The notes beneath the pieces are model-generated. The model made no database searches and had not been told where the DNA came from. It saw only the letters and a list, made by a program, of their open reading frames with translations. A DNA stretch of 64,000 nt from DATCMU01 sp036563245 (GTDB lineage: Bacteria > Pseudomonadota > Alphaproteobacteria > Rhizobiales > Devosiaceae). The position numbers and the translations under genes are program-made. The stretch spans positions 9,184-73,183 of the forward strand of contig DATCMU010000031.1 of NCBI GenBank assembly GCA_036563245.1. The letters run 5' to 3'. Every line of letters begins with the position of its first letter. Position 1 is the stretch's first letter. This document shows positions 33,392 through 42,336 of this stretch, in pieces.

Positions 33392-33718
33392 TCAGCGCCG
33401 GCTTTCGTTGTAGAGCGTTGCGGCGCGCGCGCCGGATCGACAGTAGCCAAGCACCGGCTTGCCCACGTCGCGGCACATGGCCTTGAACTGGGCAACCTGG
33501 TTGGCCGTCGCCGCGCCGGAAACCGGCAGGTAGACGGTCTTGATCCCGAATTGCTCGGCAACACGGGATATGTCCGAGTAACTGGGCTGGCCCCAGCTTT
33601 CGTTGTCAGGCCGGGCGCAGACGATGGTCTTGTATCCCGCCTGCGCCGCGACGCGAACGTCATCTGGCTGGATCTGGCCGGAAATCCCGTAGTCGGCACT
33701 CAGGGTCTGGATGTGCAT
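33392..33718 (-). CDS. DUF442/TIGR01244 phosphatase-fold sulfur-transfer protein
   Basis: A 108-residue protein of the group fused to MBL domains in Blh (beta-lactamase-like hydrolase) proteins. The fold is that of dual-specificity phosphatases. The active loop is GYCRSGARA (Cys plus Arg five residues later), used for persulfide transfer in characterised relatives. Two ATGs are available; the one at 33718 is preferred because AGAGG is eight bases away from it and only two from the other. It lies 108 bp downstream of the MBL dioxygenase gene on the same strand, supporting joint work on persulfide. Confidence 0.87.
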   Translation of the reverse strand: MHIQTLSADYGISGQIQPDDVRVAAQAGYKTIVCARPDNESWGQPSYSDISRVAEQFGIKTVYLPVSGAATANQVAQFKAMCRDVGKPVLGYCRSGARAATLYNESRR

Positions 33719-33826
33719 ATGCATGTCCTCTTTGGGTTGTTTGCGGTCGAAAATCGGGCAAAGGGAAACCCTCGGGCCACGCCAATGAGCGCGACCCGGG
33801 TCTTCAGGCTGACGGCGAATGCCGGA

Positions 33827-34723
33827 TCAGAGGGTGTTCACGGGGACCTTCAGGAAGGTCCGGCCATCCTTGTCCTTGGGCGGAAGCTGCCCGGCGCGCA
33901 TGTTCACCTGCAGGGAAGGAATGATCAGCTTGGGCATGGCCAGGGTCGCGTCCCGCTCGGTGCGCATCTTGACGAAATCGTCCTCCGTCACCCCGTCACG
34001 GGCGTGTACGTTGTGCTTGCGCTCGTCCGCCACAGTGGTCTCCCACTGGATATTGCGGCCGTTCGGGCCGTAGTCGTGGCACATGAACAGGCGCGTCTCG
34101 CCGGGCAGTTCGAGCACGCGGCGGATCGAGTGGAACAGGGTGCGCGCGTCGCCGCCGGGGAAATCGGCCCGGGCTGACCCAGCATCGGGCATGAACAGGG
34201 TGTCGCCGACGAACGCGGCGTCGCCCACCACATAGGTCATGCAGGCCGGGGTATGGCCTGGAGTATAGATGGCATGCAGCGTCATCTTGCCTATGGCGAT
34301 CTCGTCGCCATCAACGAACAGATGATCGAACTGCGAACCGTCGCGCTGGAACTCCGTGCCCTCGTTGAAGACCTTGCCGAAAGTTTCCTGGACCACGGTG
34401 ATCTTGTCGCCGATGCCCAGCTTGCCGCCCAGCTTCTGCTGGATATAGGGAGCGGCGGACAGGTGGTCGGCATGCACGTGGGTCTCAAGAAGCCACTCGA
34501 CCTTCCAGCCCTTGTCCTGGATATACTCAATGATCCGATCGGCCCCGGCATAGGTGATCCGGCCCGAGGCATAGTCGAAGTCCATGACAGAATCGATCAC
34601 CGCGCAGGCGTCCGAATCGGGATCCTTGACCACATAGGAAATGGTGTTGGTGGCCTCATCGAAGAACGGCACGACAAGCGGCTTGACCGAGATATCGCTG
34701 GCGAAAGCAAGGGTTCCAGACAT
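33827..34723 (-). CDS. MBL-fold persulfide dioxygenase (ETHE1/Blh-type)
   Basis: A 298-residue metallo-beta-lactamase-fold protein of the glyoxalase II/persulfide dioxygenase group. The iron-binding HxHxDH motif is in LETHVHADHLSAA. Further ligand His lie in YTPGHTPACM and the Asp in VGDTLFMPDAGSARADFPGG; a C-terminal FMCHDYG holds the last His. Beside a DUF442 protein and a BigR-type repressor, oxidation of glutathione persulfide to sulfite is the likely reaction. The start at 34723 follows GAGGTGAT. The repressor is divergent, with 359 bp between. Confidence 0.9.
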   Translation of the reverse strand: MSGTLAFASDISVKPLVVPFFDEATNTISYVVKDPDSDACAVIDSVMDFDYASGRITYAGADRIIEYIQDKGWKVEWLLETHVHADHLSAAPYIQQKLGGKLGIGDKITVVQETFGKVFNEGTEFQRDGSQFDHLFVDGDEIAIGKMTLHAIYTPGHTPACMTYVVGDAAFVGDTLFMPDAGSARADFPGGDARTLFHSIRRVLELPGETRLFMCHDYGPNGRNIQWETTVADERKHNVHARDGVTEDDFVKMRTERDATLAMPKLIIPSLQVNMRAGQLPPKDKDGRTFLKVPVNTL

Positions 34724-35064
34724 CGTTATCACCTCGAAATTGCGCGTGTCGCCTCGCATTTGCGAACGCCGGCACGCTGTTAAGACGAAGGCCATTGCGC
34801 CTTGCGGCTGGTGAAACCGGGCAAATGCCCTTATATACACCCTTCGGTGGCCTCAGGCAGCACGCAGCTCCCAAGGCCCGATGCAATCCGACGCGACCGG
34901 CGGTGCATTCTCCCGTGCCCGCCTGCCAACAAGAGGATGTGCAATGCGCATCACCCGAAGCGGTCTCGATCCTGTTCACGGGGCATCCGATGCCCTGATT
35001 GAAACGAGGGACGAGACCAAACCGACATTTTGCACTAGCCAGATCGTCAGGCTCTTGCATTTAT
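34724..35064. other. intergenic region between the persulfide dioxygenase gene and bigR
   Basis: About 340 bases without a supported gene. Short open frames exist on the plus strand, but their composition is unlike proteins here. It should contain the dioxygenase promoter; I cannot place it with confidence. I find no second copy of the ATATTAG-type arm seen at the repressor start. Confidence 0.5.
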
Positions 35065-35084
35065 ATATTAGCATGTACTAATAT
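35065..35084. promoter_or_regulatory. palindromic operator over the bigR start, probably for BigR itself
   Basis: ATATTAG and CTAATAT form perfect 7-base arms around CATGTA. The site is A/T-rich in a GC-rich region, the known character of BigR operators. Its right arm runs into the first possible ATG (35083). TTGCAT (35056-35061) and TACTAA (35077-35082) could be -35 and -10 elements, 15 bases apart. Repressor binding here would block the promoter. Inferred from pattern and position. Confidence 0.6.
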
Positions 35085-35409
35085 GGTCAAGATGTCAGCA
35101 GCAGAAATGAGTGTGCATGCGGAGGACGCCGCCCAGCTCCTTACCGCGATGGCCAACCAGAAGCGCCTGATGATCCTTTGTCACCTTCTGGACGAGGAAC
35201 TCAGCGTGAACGAACTGGCCGAGCGCGTGGAACTGGGACAGTCGCCGCTCTCGCAGCACCTGGCGAAACTTCGGGCCCTGGGACTGGTGTCCACGCGTCG
35301 CGTCGGGCAGCAGATCTACTATCGCCTCGCTTCAGAAGAGGTGTCGGGCGTATTGCAGACCCTTTACGGGATCTACTGCGCTCCGGTCTCAGCCAAGACC
35401 ATGGCCTGA
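35083..35409 (+). CDS. bigR: ArsR-family persulfide-responsive repressor (BigR/SqrR type)
   Basis: A 108-residue winged-helix repressor of the ArsR family. The recognition helix region is VNELAERVELGQSPLSQHLAKL. Two cysteines, C33 (MILCHLL) and C99 (GIYCAPVS), are 66 residues apart, exactly the spacing of C42/C108 in BigR and C41/C107 in SqrR, which form a sulfur bridge on sensing persulfide. It should repress the divergent dioxygenase/DUF442 genes and itself. Start uncertain: ATG at 35083 or 35092; neither has a ribosome site. The palindromic operator covers the first one. Confidence 0.88.
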   Translation: MVKMSAAEMSVHAEDAAQLLTAMANQKRLMILCHLLDEELSVNELAERVELGQSPLSQHLAKLRALGLVSTRRVGQQIYYRLASEEVSGVLQTLYGIYCAPVSAKTMA

Positions 35410-35419
35410 GGACGGCGCC

Positions 35420-37297
35420 CTACTCCGCCGCCTCGTTTTCTCCCGCGCCGATGAAACCACCGGACTGCCTGGCCCATAGCCGGGCATAGTGGCCGCCGCG
35501 CGTGAGCAAGTCTGCGTGGGAGCCCTGCTCGACGATCCGGCCTTCGTCCAGCACGATCAGGCGATCCAGAGCCGCAATGGTCGACAGCCGATGGGCGATA
35601 GCCAGGACGGTCTTGCCCTGCATGAGTTGTTCCAACTGCCCCTGGATGGCCGCTTCGATCTCGGAGTCCAACGCCGACGTTGCTTCGTCAAGCACAAGGA
35701 TGGGCGCGTCCTTGAGCAGGACGCGGGCGATTGCGATCCGCTGGCGCTGGCCGCCGGACAGCTTGACGCCCCGCTCGCCAACTTCGGCGTCATAGCCCTT
35801 GCGGCCGCGCTGATCGACAAGCCGGGAGATGAAGTCGTCCGCCTCGGCAAGGCGGGCGGCGACAATCATGTCTTCGTCGCTGGCAGAAGGTCGGCCTGCC
35901 TTGATATTGGCGCGCACCGAGCGGTGAAAGAGCGCGGTATCCTGGGTGGCCACGCCGATGCTGGCGCGCAACGAGTCCTGCGTCACCCTTGCGATATCCT
36001 GCCCGTCGATCAGGATACGGCCACTGTCGACGTCGTAGAAGCGTAGCAGCAGGTTGACGATGGTGGACTTGCCCGCGCCGGACCGCCCGACCAACCCCAC
36101 CTTCTCGCCCGGCCCGATCGAAAGGTCGAGATTGGCGACAACGCCCCTGTCTCCCACATAGCCGAAGCTGACATTCTCGAAGCGGACCTCGCCTTGCGTC
36201 GTGTGCAGGGGCCTGGCATCGGGGGCATCGACCAGTCCGAGTGGTTGCGCAATTGTCTCCATGGCGTTCTGGACCACACCAAAGCTGCGCATCAGGCCGT
36301 TGAGTTGCCCCATGAGGCGGCCAAGCATCATGTTCAGTCGCAAGACGAGGCTGAGCGAAAACGCCACCGCACCAACCGAAATGCGCCCGTCGGCCCATAG
36401 CTGGATCGCAAGGCCGCCGAACAGGATCAGCATGATCGCGGACTGCAGGCCAAGGGCCGCGCGCATGCCCGTCACGACCCGGGTCAGCGAGGTCGCGGCG
36501 CCAAGGTATCGCTCGAATCCGTCCTGCACGTAGCGATCGCCCTCTTCCTCGGAGGAAAAGAGCTTGAGGGTCTGGATATTGGAAAAGGTGTCGACCACAC
36601 GCCCGTTCAGGGCCGATCCCGCCTCGGCATTCGCGGCGGCCAGCCTGCGCATGCGCGGAATGAAATAGGACGCGAGGAACGCGAAGGTGACCAGCCAGAC
36701 CACGACCAGCACGAGCATGCGCCAGTCGAGTTGAACAAACAGGAGCATGGTGGTGGTGGCGAACAGGGCGAAGGCCCAGCCAATCTGGATGACATTGCCG
36801 ATGAAATCGCCCATGGCGCTGGCGGCCTGCGAAACCTTGGTGACAAGGCGCCCGGCGAAATCATTGTTGAAAAAGGCCATGTTCTGGCGCGAGACGTGCG
36901 AATAGGCCTGCCACATGACCAGCGAATTGAAGCTGCGGCCGATGGTTTGCCCGTCGACCAGCGCCAGAAGCGAGGGCGCAAGGAAGCGCCCGACCAGGAT
37001 CGACCCGACCATGAGCGCAAGCTCCACGCGGTGGGCGGCAACCAGTCCGACCCAGCCGGCAGCGGCGTTTCCGGTGTCCAGGATATCGACCAGACGACCC
37101 ATGTAGTAGAAGAACACCACGTCGAACAGCGAGGTGATGCCTGTCAGCACCAGCAGGGCGACGTGCGGCCACTTCGCCTGGCTGACATAATGCCAGAAGA
37201 ACGGCCAGACGCTCGACGGCGGCTGCAAGGCCTGACGTCGCCGAAACGGGTCGATCCATTTCTCGAAGAGACTGCTTATCCAGAGCAGCGGGCGCAT
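35420..37297 (-). CDS. ABC exporter, fused membrane and ATPase domains (second of a tandem pair)
   Basis: A 625-residue half-transporter of type IV exporter form. Membrane helices occupy about residues 30-330 and the nucleotide-binding domain about 370-610. The ATPase motifs are complete: GLVGRSGAGKST, LSGGQRQRIAIARVLL, ILVLDEATSALDSE and AHRLST. It lies 72 bp downstream of a second gene of the same kind on the same strand, so the two products may form a heterodimer. Neither has lost catalytic residues. The substrate (lipid, drug or peptide) cannot be read from sequence. It is convergent with bigR, 10 bp apart. Confidence 0.92.
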   Translation of the reverse strand: MRPLLWISSLFEKWIDPFRRRQALQPPSSVWPFFWHYVSQAKWPHVALLVLTGITSLFDVVFFYYMGRLVDILDTGNAAAGWVGLVAAHRVELALMVGSILVGRFLAPSLLALVDGQTIGRSFNSLVMWQAYSHVSRQNMAFFNNDFAGRLVTKVSQAASAMGDFIGNVIQIGWAFALFATTTMLLFVQLDWRMLVLVVVWLVTFAFLASYFIPRMRRLAAANAEAGSALNGRVVDTFSNIQTLKLFSSEEEGDRYVQDGFERYLGAATSLTRVVTGMRAALGLQSAIMLILFGGLAIQLWADGRISVGAVAFSLSLVLRLNMMLGRLMGQLNGLMRSFGVVQNAMETIAQPLGLVDAPDARPLHTTQGEVRFENVSFGYVGDRGVVANLDLSIGPGEKVGLVGRSGAGKSTIVNLLLRFYDVDSGRILIDGQDIARVTQDSLRASIGVATQDTALFHRSVRANIKAGRPSASDEDMIVAARLAEADDFISRLVDQRGRKGYDAEVGERGVKLSGGQRQRIAIARVLLKDAPILVLDEATSALDSEIEAAIQGQLEQLMQGKTVLAIAHRLSTIAALDRLIVLDEGRIVEQGSHADLLTRGGHYARLWARQSGGFIGAGENEAAE

Positions 37298-37369
37298 GAA
37301 ACCTTCCAGACTTGCCCATCCCGACGCAGCACGAGGGGGGACTCGGCTGCGGCGGCAGGCCGGTCCACG

Positions 37370-39223
37370 CTATTCCGCGGCAGCGGCGCTGTCATCATCG
37401 GCCTGAATGAAGCCGCCGGACTGGCGCTGCCAGAGCCGCGCGTAGTGTCCGCCGCGCTCCAGCAGTTCCGCATGGGTGCCCTGTTCGACAACCTTGCCCG
37501 CATCGAGCACCACGAGGCGATCCATCGCCGCGATGGTGGAGAGGCGATGGGCAATGGCAATCACCGTCTTGTTGCGCATGAGCATGTCGAGTTGCCCCTG
37601 GATGGCGGCTTCCACCTCCGAATCGAGGGCTGAGGTCGCCTCATCGAGGACCAGGATCGGCGCGTCCTTGAGCAGCACGCGGGCGATGGCAAGGCGTTGG
37701 CGCTGGCCGCCCGAAAGCTTCACGCCGCGCTCGCCCACATGCGCATCATAGCCCCGACGCCCGCCGGAATCGCTCAGTTGAAGAATGAATTCGTGAGCTT
37801 CGGCGAGCCTTGCGGCCTCGAACATTTCTTCTTCGGTGGCCTCGGGGCGGCCATACATGATGTTTTCCCGAACGGAGCGATGCAGGAGCGAGGTATCCTG
37901 GGTCACCACGCCGATATTGGCGCGCAGCGACTCCTGGGTGACTTCGGCAATATCGTAGCCATCGATGGTAATGATGCCGGACTCGCGATCGTAGAAACGC
38001 AAGAGTAGGTTGACCAGGGTGGACTTGCCCGCGCCCGACCTGCCGACGAGGCCGATCTTCTCGCCTGCGGCGATATCGAGGTCGAGATCCTCGATCACGC
38101 CGCCCTTCTTGCCATAGTGGAAACTCACGCCGCGGAAGCGGATATCGCCCCTGGCGCGCGGCATGGCCTTGGCTTCGGGCTTGTCGAGCACCAGGCGCGG
38201 CAGCGAAAACGAGTTGATCCCGTCCTGCACCGTTCCGATATTCTCGAACAGCGCCGACATTTCCCACATGATCCACTGGCTCATGCCATAAAGGCGCAAG
38301 ACAAGGCCCGCCGCGGCAGCAACGGCACCCGGGGTGACCGCATTGCCCAGCCACAGCGAGATGCCGATCCAGCCCACCGAGAACAGCAACAGCGAATTGA
38401 GCGCATGGATGGCAACGTTCAGGATCGTGGCCATCCGCATCTGGCTGTGGACGGTCAAAAGGAAATCCTGCATCGCGGAGCGCGCAAATTCCTCTTCGCG
38501 CCGCGAATGCGAGAACAGTTTGACGGTTGCTATATTGGTGTAGCTGTCGACGATCCGGCCGGTCATCGTCGAGCGGGCATCGGCCTGCCTCTCCGAAATC
38601 TGAGCCAGGCGCGGCACAAAATACCACATGAGCGCGGAATAGCCGGCAAGCCAGACGAGGAACGGCACGGCAAGCCGCCAGTCATTGGACGCCGCGAGCA
38701 CGATCGCCCCGAGAAAATAGACCACGACGTAATTGAGAACGTCGAGCAGCTTCATCACCGTTTCGCGCACCGCGAGCGCGGTCTGCATCAGCTTTGCCGC
38801 GACGCGGCCGGCGAACTCGTCCTGGAAATAGCTCATGGACTGGCGCAACATGTAGCGGTGCACCATCCAGCGGACCCTTTGGGGGAAGTTCCCCATCAGC
38901 GTCTGGTGAATGATCTGGGAGTGGATGAATACCACCCCCGGCAGGCCGACCAGGACCAGTGCACCCATGAGTGCAAGGCGGCCGCCTTCGTCGGCGAGGA
39001 ATGTCTCGCGGTTTGCCCTTGAAAGCCAGTCGACGACCTGGCCCAGGAAGCCGAACAGCATGACCTCGAAAATCGCAATGGTCGTGGTGAGCACGGCCAT
39101 GAGGGCAAGCCAGCGCTTGGCCCCGTTCATGTAGTGAAGGCAGAACGCAACGAGCCCCTTGGGCGGCTGCGAGGGCGCCTCGGATGGATAGGGGTCGAGT
39201 CGGCTTTCAAACCAGCTCAGCAT
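37370..39223 (-). CDS. ABC exporter, fused membrane and ATPase domains (first of a tandem pair)
   Basis: A 617-residue paralogue of the downstream transporter. Membrane helices cover about 30-330 (FQDEFAGRVAAKLMQTALAV is the conserved first coupling region) and the ATPase domain about 365-600, with GLVGRSGAGKST, LSGGQRQRLAIARVLLKD, ILVLDEATSALDSE and AHRLST. Both proteins end in a similar Gly-Gly-Phe-Ile/acidic tail, evidence of duplication. The gene is divergent from pepN and is the promoter-proximal gene of the pair. The function is probably export across the inner membrane; the substrate is unknown. Confidence 0.92.
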   Translation of the reverse strand: MLSWFESRLDPYPSEAPSQPPKGLVAFCLHYMNGAKRWLALMAVLTTTIAIFEVMLFGFLGQVVDWLSRANRETFLADEGGRLALMGALVLVGLPGVVFIHSQIIHQTLMGNFPQRVRWMVHRYMLRQSMSYFQDEFAGRVAAKLMQTALAVRETVMKLLDVLNYVVVYFLGAIVLAASNDWRLAVPFLVWLAGYSALMWYFVPRLAQISERQADARSTMTGRIVDSYTNIATVKLFSHSRREEEFARSAMQDFLLTVHSQMRMATILNVAIHALNSLLLFSVGWIGISLWLGNAVTPGAVAAAAGLVLRLYGMSQWIMWEMSALFENIGTVQDGINSFSLPRLVLDKPEAKAMPRARGDIRFRGVSFHYGKKGGVIEDLDLDIAAGEKIGLVGRSGAGKSTLVNLLLRFYDRESGIITIDGYDIAEVTQESLRANIGVVTQDTSLLHRSVRENIMYGRPEATEEEMFEAARLAEAHEFILQLSDSGGRRGYDAHVGERGVKLSGGQRQRLAIARVLLKDAPILVLDEATSALDSEVEAAIQGQLDMLMRNKTVIAIAHRLSTIAAMDRLVVLDAGKVVEQGTHAELLERGGHYARLWQRQSGGFIQADDDSAAAAE

Positions 39224-39534
39224 GGATCACCTGCGGTCACGGGGTTTGCGCACCCCACGCGACCAGGGGCGCATGCGAGTTGCGGCGGTTGCTCCATCGA
39301 TCCAGGATCGTCCGGCATCAAGTGCCCGGGCGCCAGACAAGTGCAACGCCAACAAGATTATCACCGTCGCATGTATCTGCCTACTGCTTCGGTGTGACAC
39401 TCGCGCACCGGTTCCAGGCCAATTCGCACGGTTCGGGCATTTCACCGACGGACCGACCGACACTGCCGGTTGCCAAGGCGCATTCGCATCGGCATCGTGC
39501 CCGCCAGAAACAGGGAACGAACGAGACGCGAATC
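39224..39534. other. intergenic region between the ABC pair and pepN
   Basis: A 311-base gap between divergent genes. The frame of pepN stays open upstream across it, but those codons show no similarity to aminopeptidase N and the composition is unlike coding sequence, so I do not extend the gene. Promoters for both sides should lie here. I see no clear operator or RNA structure. Confidence 0.5.
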
Positions 39535-42177
39535 ATGCGCACCGAAGACGGCCAGACAATCTTTCTCAAGGATTATGCCGCCAGCCCCTATTGCATCCGC
39601 AAGGTCGAGATGCGCGTGGAGTTCTGGAGTGAGCGCACCATCATTCAGTCGCACCTGTTCGTGGAGCCGCTTCAGGGCACCCACAGCGACACGCCCTTGC
39701 GGCTTGACGGAGAGGACCTGCAGCTCAATTCGATCGCCATCGACGGCGCGCCCATCGCGCATGACTCTTACGAAACTAACGAATTCGCCCTGACGATCTT
39801 CTCGCCACCGGAACGCCCGTTCGTGGTGGAGACGGAAGTGATCCTACGCCCGCAGGACAATACAAAGCTCATGGGGCTCTATCGGTCCAACGGGATATGG
39901 TGCACCCAGTGCGAGCCGGAAGGGTTCCGGCGCATCACCTACTTCATCGACCGGCCCGACAATCTGGCGACCTTCCGCGTCACCATGGTCGCCGACCGGC
40001 AGGAGGCGCCGGTGCTTCTCGCCAACGGAAACCCGGTGGAAAGTGGGGATGCCGGCAGCGGACGCCATTATGCGGTGTGGGAGGACCCGTTCCCAAAGCC
40101 GGCCTATCTGTTCGCCATGGTGGCCGGGGACCTGGGAAAGATCGAGGACAGGTTCACCACCCTGTCCGGTCGGGACGTGGCGCTGGCCATCTACTGCGAG
40201 CATGGCAAGCAGGACCAGTGCCTTTATGCCATGGACGCGCTCAAGCGCTCGATGGCCTGGGACGAGCGCCGCTTCGGCCGCGAATACGATCTCGACGTGT
40301 TCAACATCGTCGCGGTGAGCGATTTCAACTTCGGCGCCATGGAAAACAAGGGGCTGAACATATTCAATGACCGGTATGTGCTCGCCCGGCCCGAAGTTGC
40401 GACTGATGCCGACTACGCCAATGTCGAGAGCGTGATTGCCCACGAATATTTCCACAACTGGACGGGCAACCGCATCACCTGCCGCGACTGGTTCCAGCTC
40501 TGCCTCAAGGAGGGCCTGACGGTCTTTCGCGACCAGGAATTCACCTCGGACGAGCGTTCTCGGCCCGTCAAGCGCATCGAGGACGTTCGCGCCCTGCGCA
40601 CCCAGCAGTTCCCCGAGGATGGCGGGCCCCTCGCCCACCCCGCGCGTCCCGACAGCTACCGCGAGATCAACAATTTCTACACCGCGACGGTCTACGAGAA
40701 GGGCGCCGAGATCGTGCGCATGCTGGCGACGCTCTTGGGCGAGGAGCGCTTCCGGGCAGGCATGGACCTCTATTTCGAGCGGCACGACGGCGAAGCCACC
40801 ACCATCGAGGCGTTCATCGGCGCATTCGAGGCCGCCAACCAGGTCGATCTCGGCCAATTCCAGAAATGGTACCTGCAGGCGGGCACGCCCACGGTCACGG
40901 CCAGCGACCGCTACGACCCCGCGACCCGCACCTATACCCTTACCCTGAGCCAGAAGACCGACCCCACGCCCGGCCAGCCGGTCAAGGAGCCGATGCTTAT
41001 TCCGGTCCGTTTTGGCCTGATCGGACCAAACGGTAACCCGGCAAGCTGGACGGCAGCGAGTGGCGCCGCAATCGACGATGACATCATCCGGCTCGACAGG
41101 GAAAAGGTCGAACTGGTGTTCGAGGGGGTGGCCAATCGGCCGGTGCCTTCGCTCATGCGAGGCTTTTCGGCCCCGGTCCGGCTGGAGGACAGTCTCTCCG
41201 AAGAAGACAGGTTCTTCCTTGCCCGCCACGATGCCGATCCGTTCAACCGCTGGCAGGCCCTGCAGGACGTAGCGACCGCCTTGATGGCGAGCGCGGTTCG
41301 CCGCGGTGGCGAGATTGATGCCGCAGGGGCGGAAAAGCTCGCCGATGCACTCGCCGACACCCTCGACCGCGACGATATCGACGACCAGTTCAAGTCCCTC
41401 GCGCTGTCGTTGCCAAGCGAGACGAACCTGGCGCGTGCGCTTGGCACCGATGTCGACCCGCAGGCGGTGCACGACGTGCGCGGCGCGCTGATGGCCGACC
41501 TGGGTACCCGCCTTTCAACTAGGCTCGGCGAGGCGTATGAACAGTCTGCCATTGGCGGCGACTACACCCAGGACGCCGAGCAGGTGCGCAAGCGTGCGTT
41601 ACGCAACCAGTGTCTTGCGCTGCTGGTGGCGAACCGGGCACCGGCGTCCCTCGACCTCGCCCGCGCCCAATATGACGGAGCCGACAACATGACCGACCGG
41701 ATCGCAGCTCTTGGCGCGCTTGTCTCGGTCTGGGCGGACGACGCCGTCCGCCTGCTTGGCGACTTCCGCAAGAGGTTCGGCGGCGATCCGCTGGTGTTCG
41801 ACAAATGGCTCGCCCTGAATGCAGGGGCCCCGGATGAGGGATGCCTGCCGCGCATCGAGGCCCTGCTGGCGGAGCCCGATTTCCCGCGCAACAATCCCAA
41901 CCGCCTGCGGGCGCTTGTCGGTACGTTCGCCATGGCCAACCACGCCCGGTTTGCAAGTCCCGACGGACGAGGATTCCGGTTCGTCGCGGAGTTCTGCGCG
42001 GATGTCGACAAGCGCAATCCGCAGGTCGCCGCAAGGGTGCTGACGGCTTTCCGCGCATGGACAACCTATGAGCCGGTGCGGCGGGCCGCGGCGCGGGAGG
42101 CCCTTGAAGCCATCCGGGCCAACGCCACGCTTTCGCGCAACACCGGGGACATCCTGGAGCGCACGCTGAACGGTTAG
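39535..42177 (+). CDS. pepN: aminopeptidase N (M1 family)
   Basis: Cytoplasmic zinc aminopeptidase that trims N-terminal residues from peptides during protein turnover. The 880-residue length fits the Gram-negative PepN form. Substrate motif GAMEN is at 267-271. The zinc site is H303-E304-x2-H307 in HEYFHNWTGNRITCRDWFQL, with the third ligand E326 in KEGLTVFRDQEF. VESVIAHEY precedes and YEKGAEIVRM follows as in the family. The C-terminal helical domain is complete. The start ATG at 39535 gives the usual MRTEDGQTIFLKDY beginning. Confidence 0.97.
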   Translation: MRTEDGQTIFLKDYAASPYCIRKVEMRVEFWSERTIIQSHLFVEPLQGTHSDTPLRLDGEDLQLNSIAIDGAPIAHDSYETNEFALTIFSPPERPFVVETEVILRPQDNTKLMGLYRSNGIWCTQCEPEGFRRITYFIDRPDNLATFRVTMVADRQEAPVLLANGNPVESGDAGSGRHYAVWEDPFPKPAYLFAMVAGDLGKIEDRFTTLSGRDVALAIYCEHGKQDQCLYAMDALKRSMAWDERRFGREYDLDVFNIVAVSDFNFGAMENKGLNIFNDRYVLARPEVATDADYANVESVIAHEYFHNWTGNRITCRDWFQLCLKEGLTVFRDQEFTSDERSRPVKRIEDVRALRTQQFPEDGGPLAHPARPDSYREINNFYTATVYEKGAEIVRMLATLLGEERFRAGMDLYFERHDGEATTIEAFIGAFEAANQVDLGQFQKWYLQAGTPTVTASDRYDPATRTYTLTLSQKTDPTPGQPVKEPMLIPVRFGLIGPNGNPASWTAASGAAIDDDIIRLDREKVELVFEGVANRPVPSLMRGFSAPVRLEDSLSEEDRFFLARHDADPFNRWQALQDVATALMASAVRRGGEIDAAGAEKLADALADTLDRDDIDDQFKSLALSLPSETNLARALGTDVDPQAVHDVRGALMADLGTRLSTRLGEAYEQSAIGGDYTQDAEQVRKRALRNQCLALLVANRAPASLDLARAQYDGADNMTDRIAALGALVSVWADDAVRLLGDFRKRFGGDPLVFDKWLALNAGAPDEGCLPRIEALLAEPDFPRNNPNRLRALVGTFAMANHARFASPDGRGFRFVAEFCADVDKRNPQVAARVLTAFRAWTTYEPVRRAAAREALEAIRANATLSRNTGDILERTLNG

Positions 42178-42336
42178 AAGAATTTTTCTTCACCGCTAAG
42201 TGATTCATCCGACTCTGGAATTCGGGCCGCGCAAAAAAGTGGCCCGAAAACACTATGGACAAGACTCTGTTAACCGATTCAATCTCTTAGCCGGGCAAGT
42301 GATTTGGGCACCAATCCTTCGGGACTGGAGGGGACA

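Noticed and set aside
34795..35002. Short plus-strand frames in the gap between the dioxygenase gene and bigR
   Set aside because: They overlap one another in different frames, lack ribosome sites and have no protein-like composition.
39844..41472. Long frame antisense to pepN
   Set aside because: It mirrors a full-length, motif-complete pepN and has no domain of its own.
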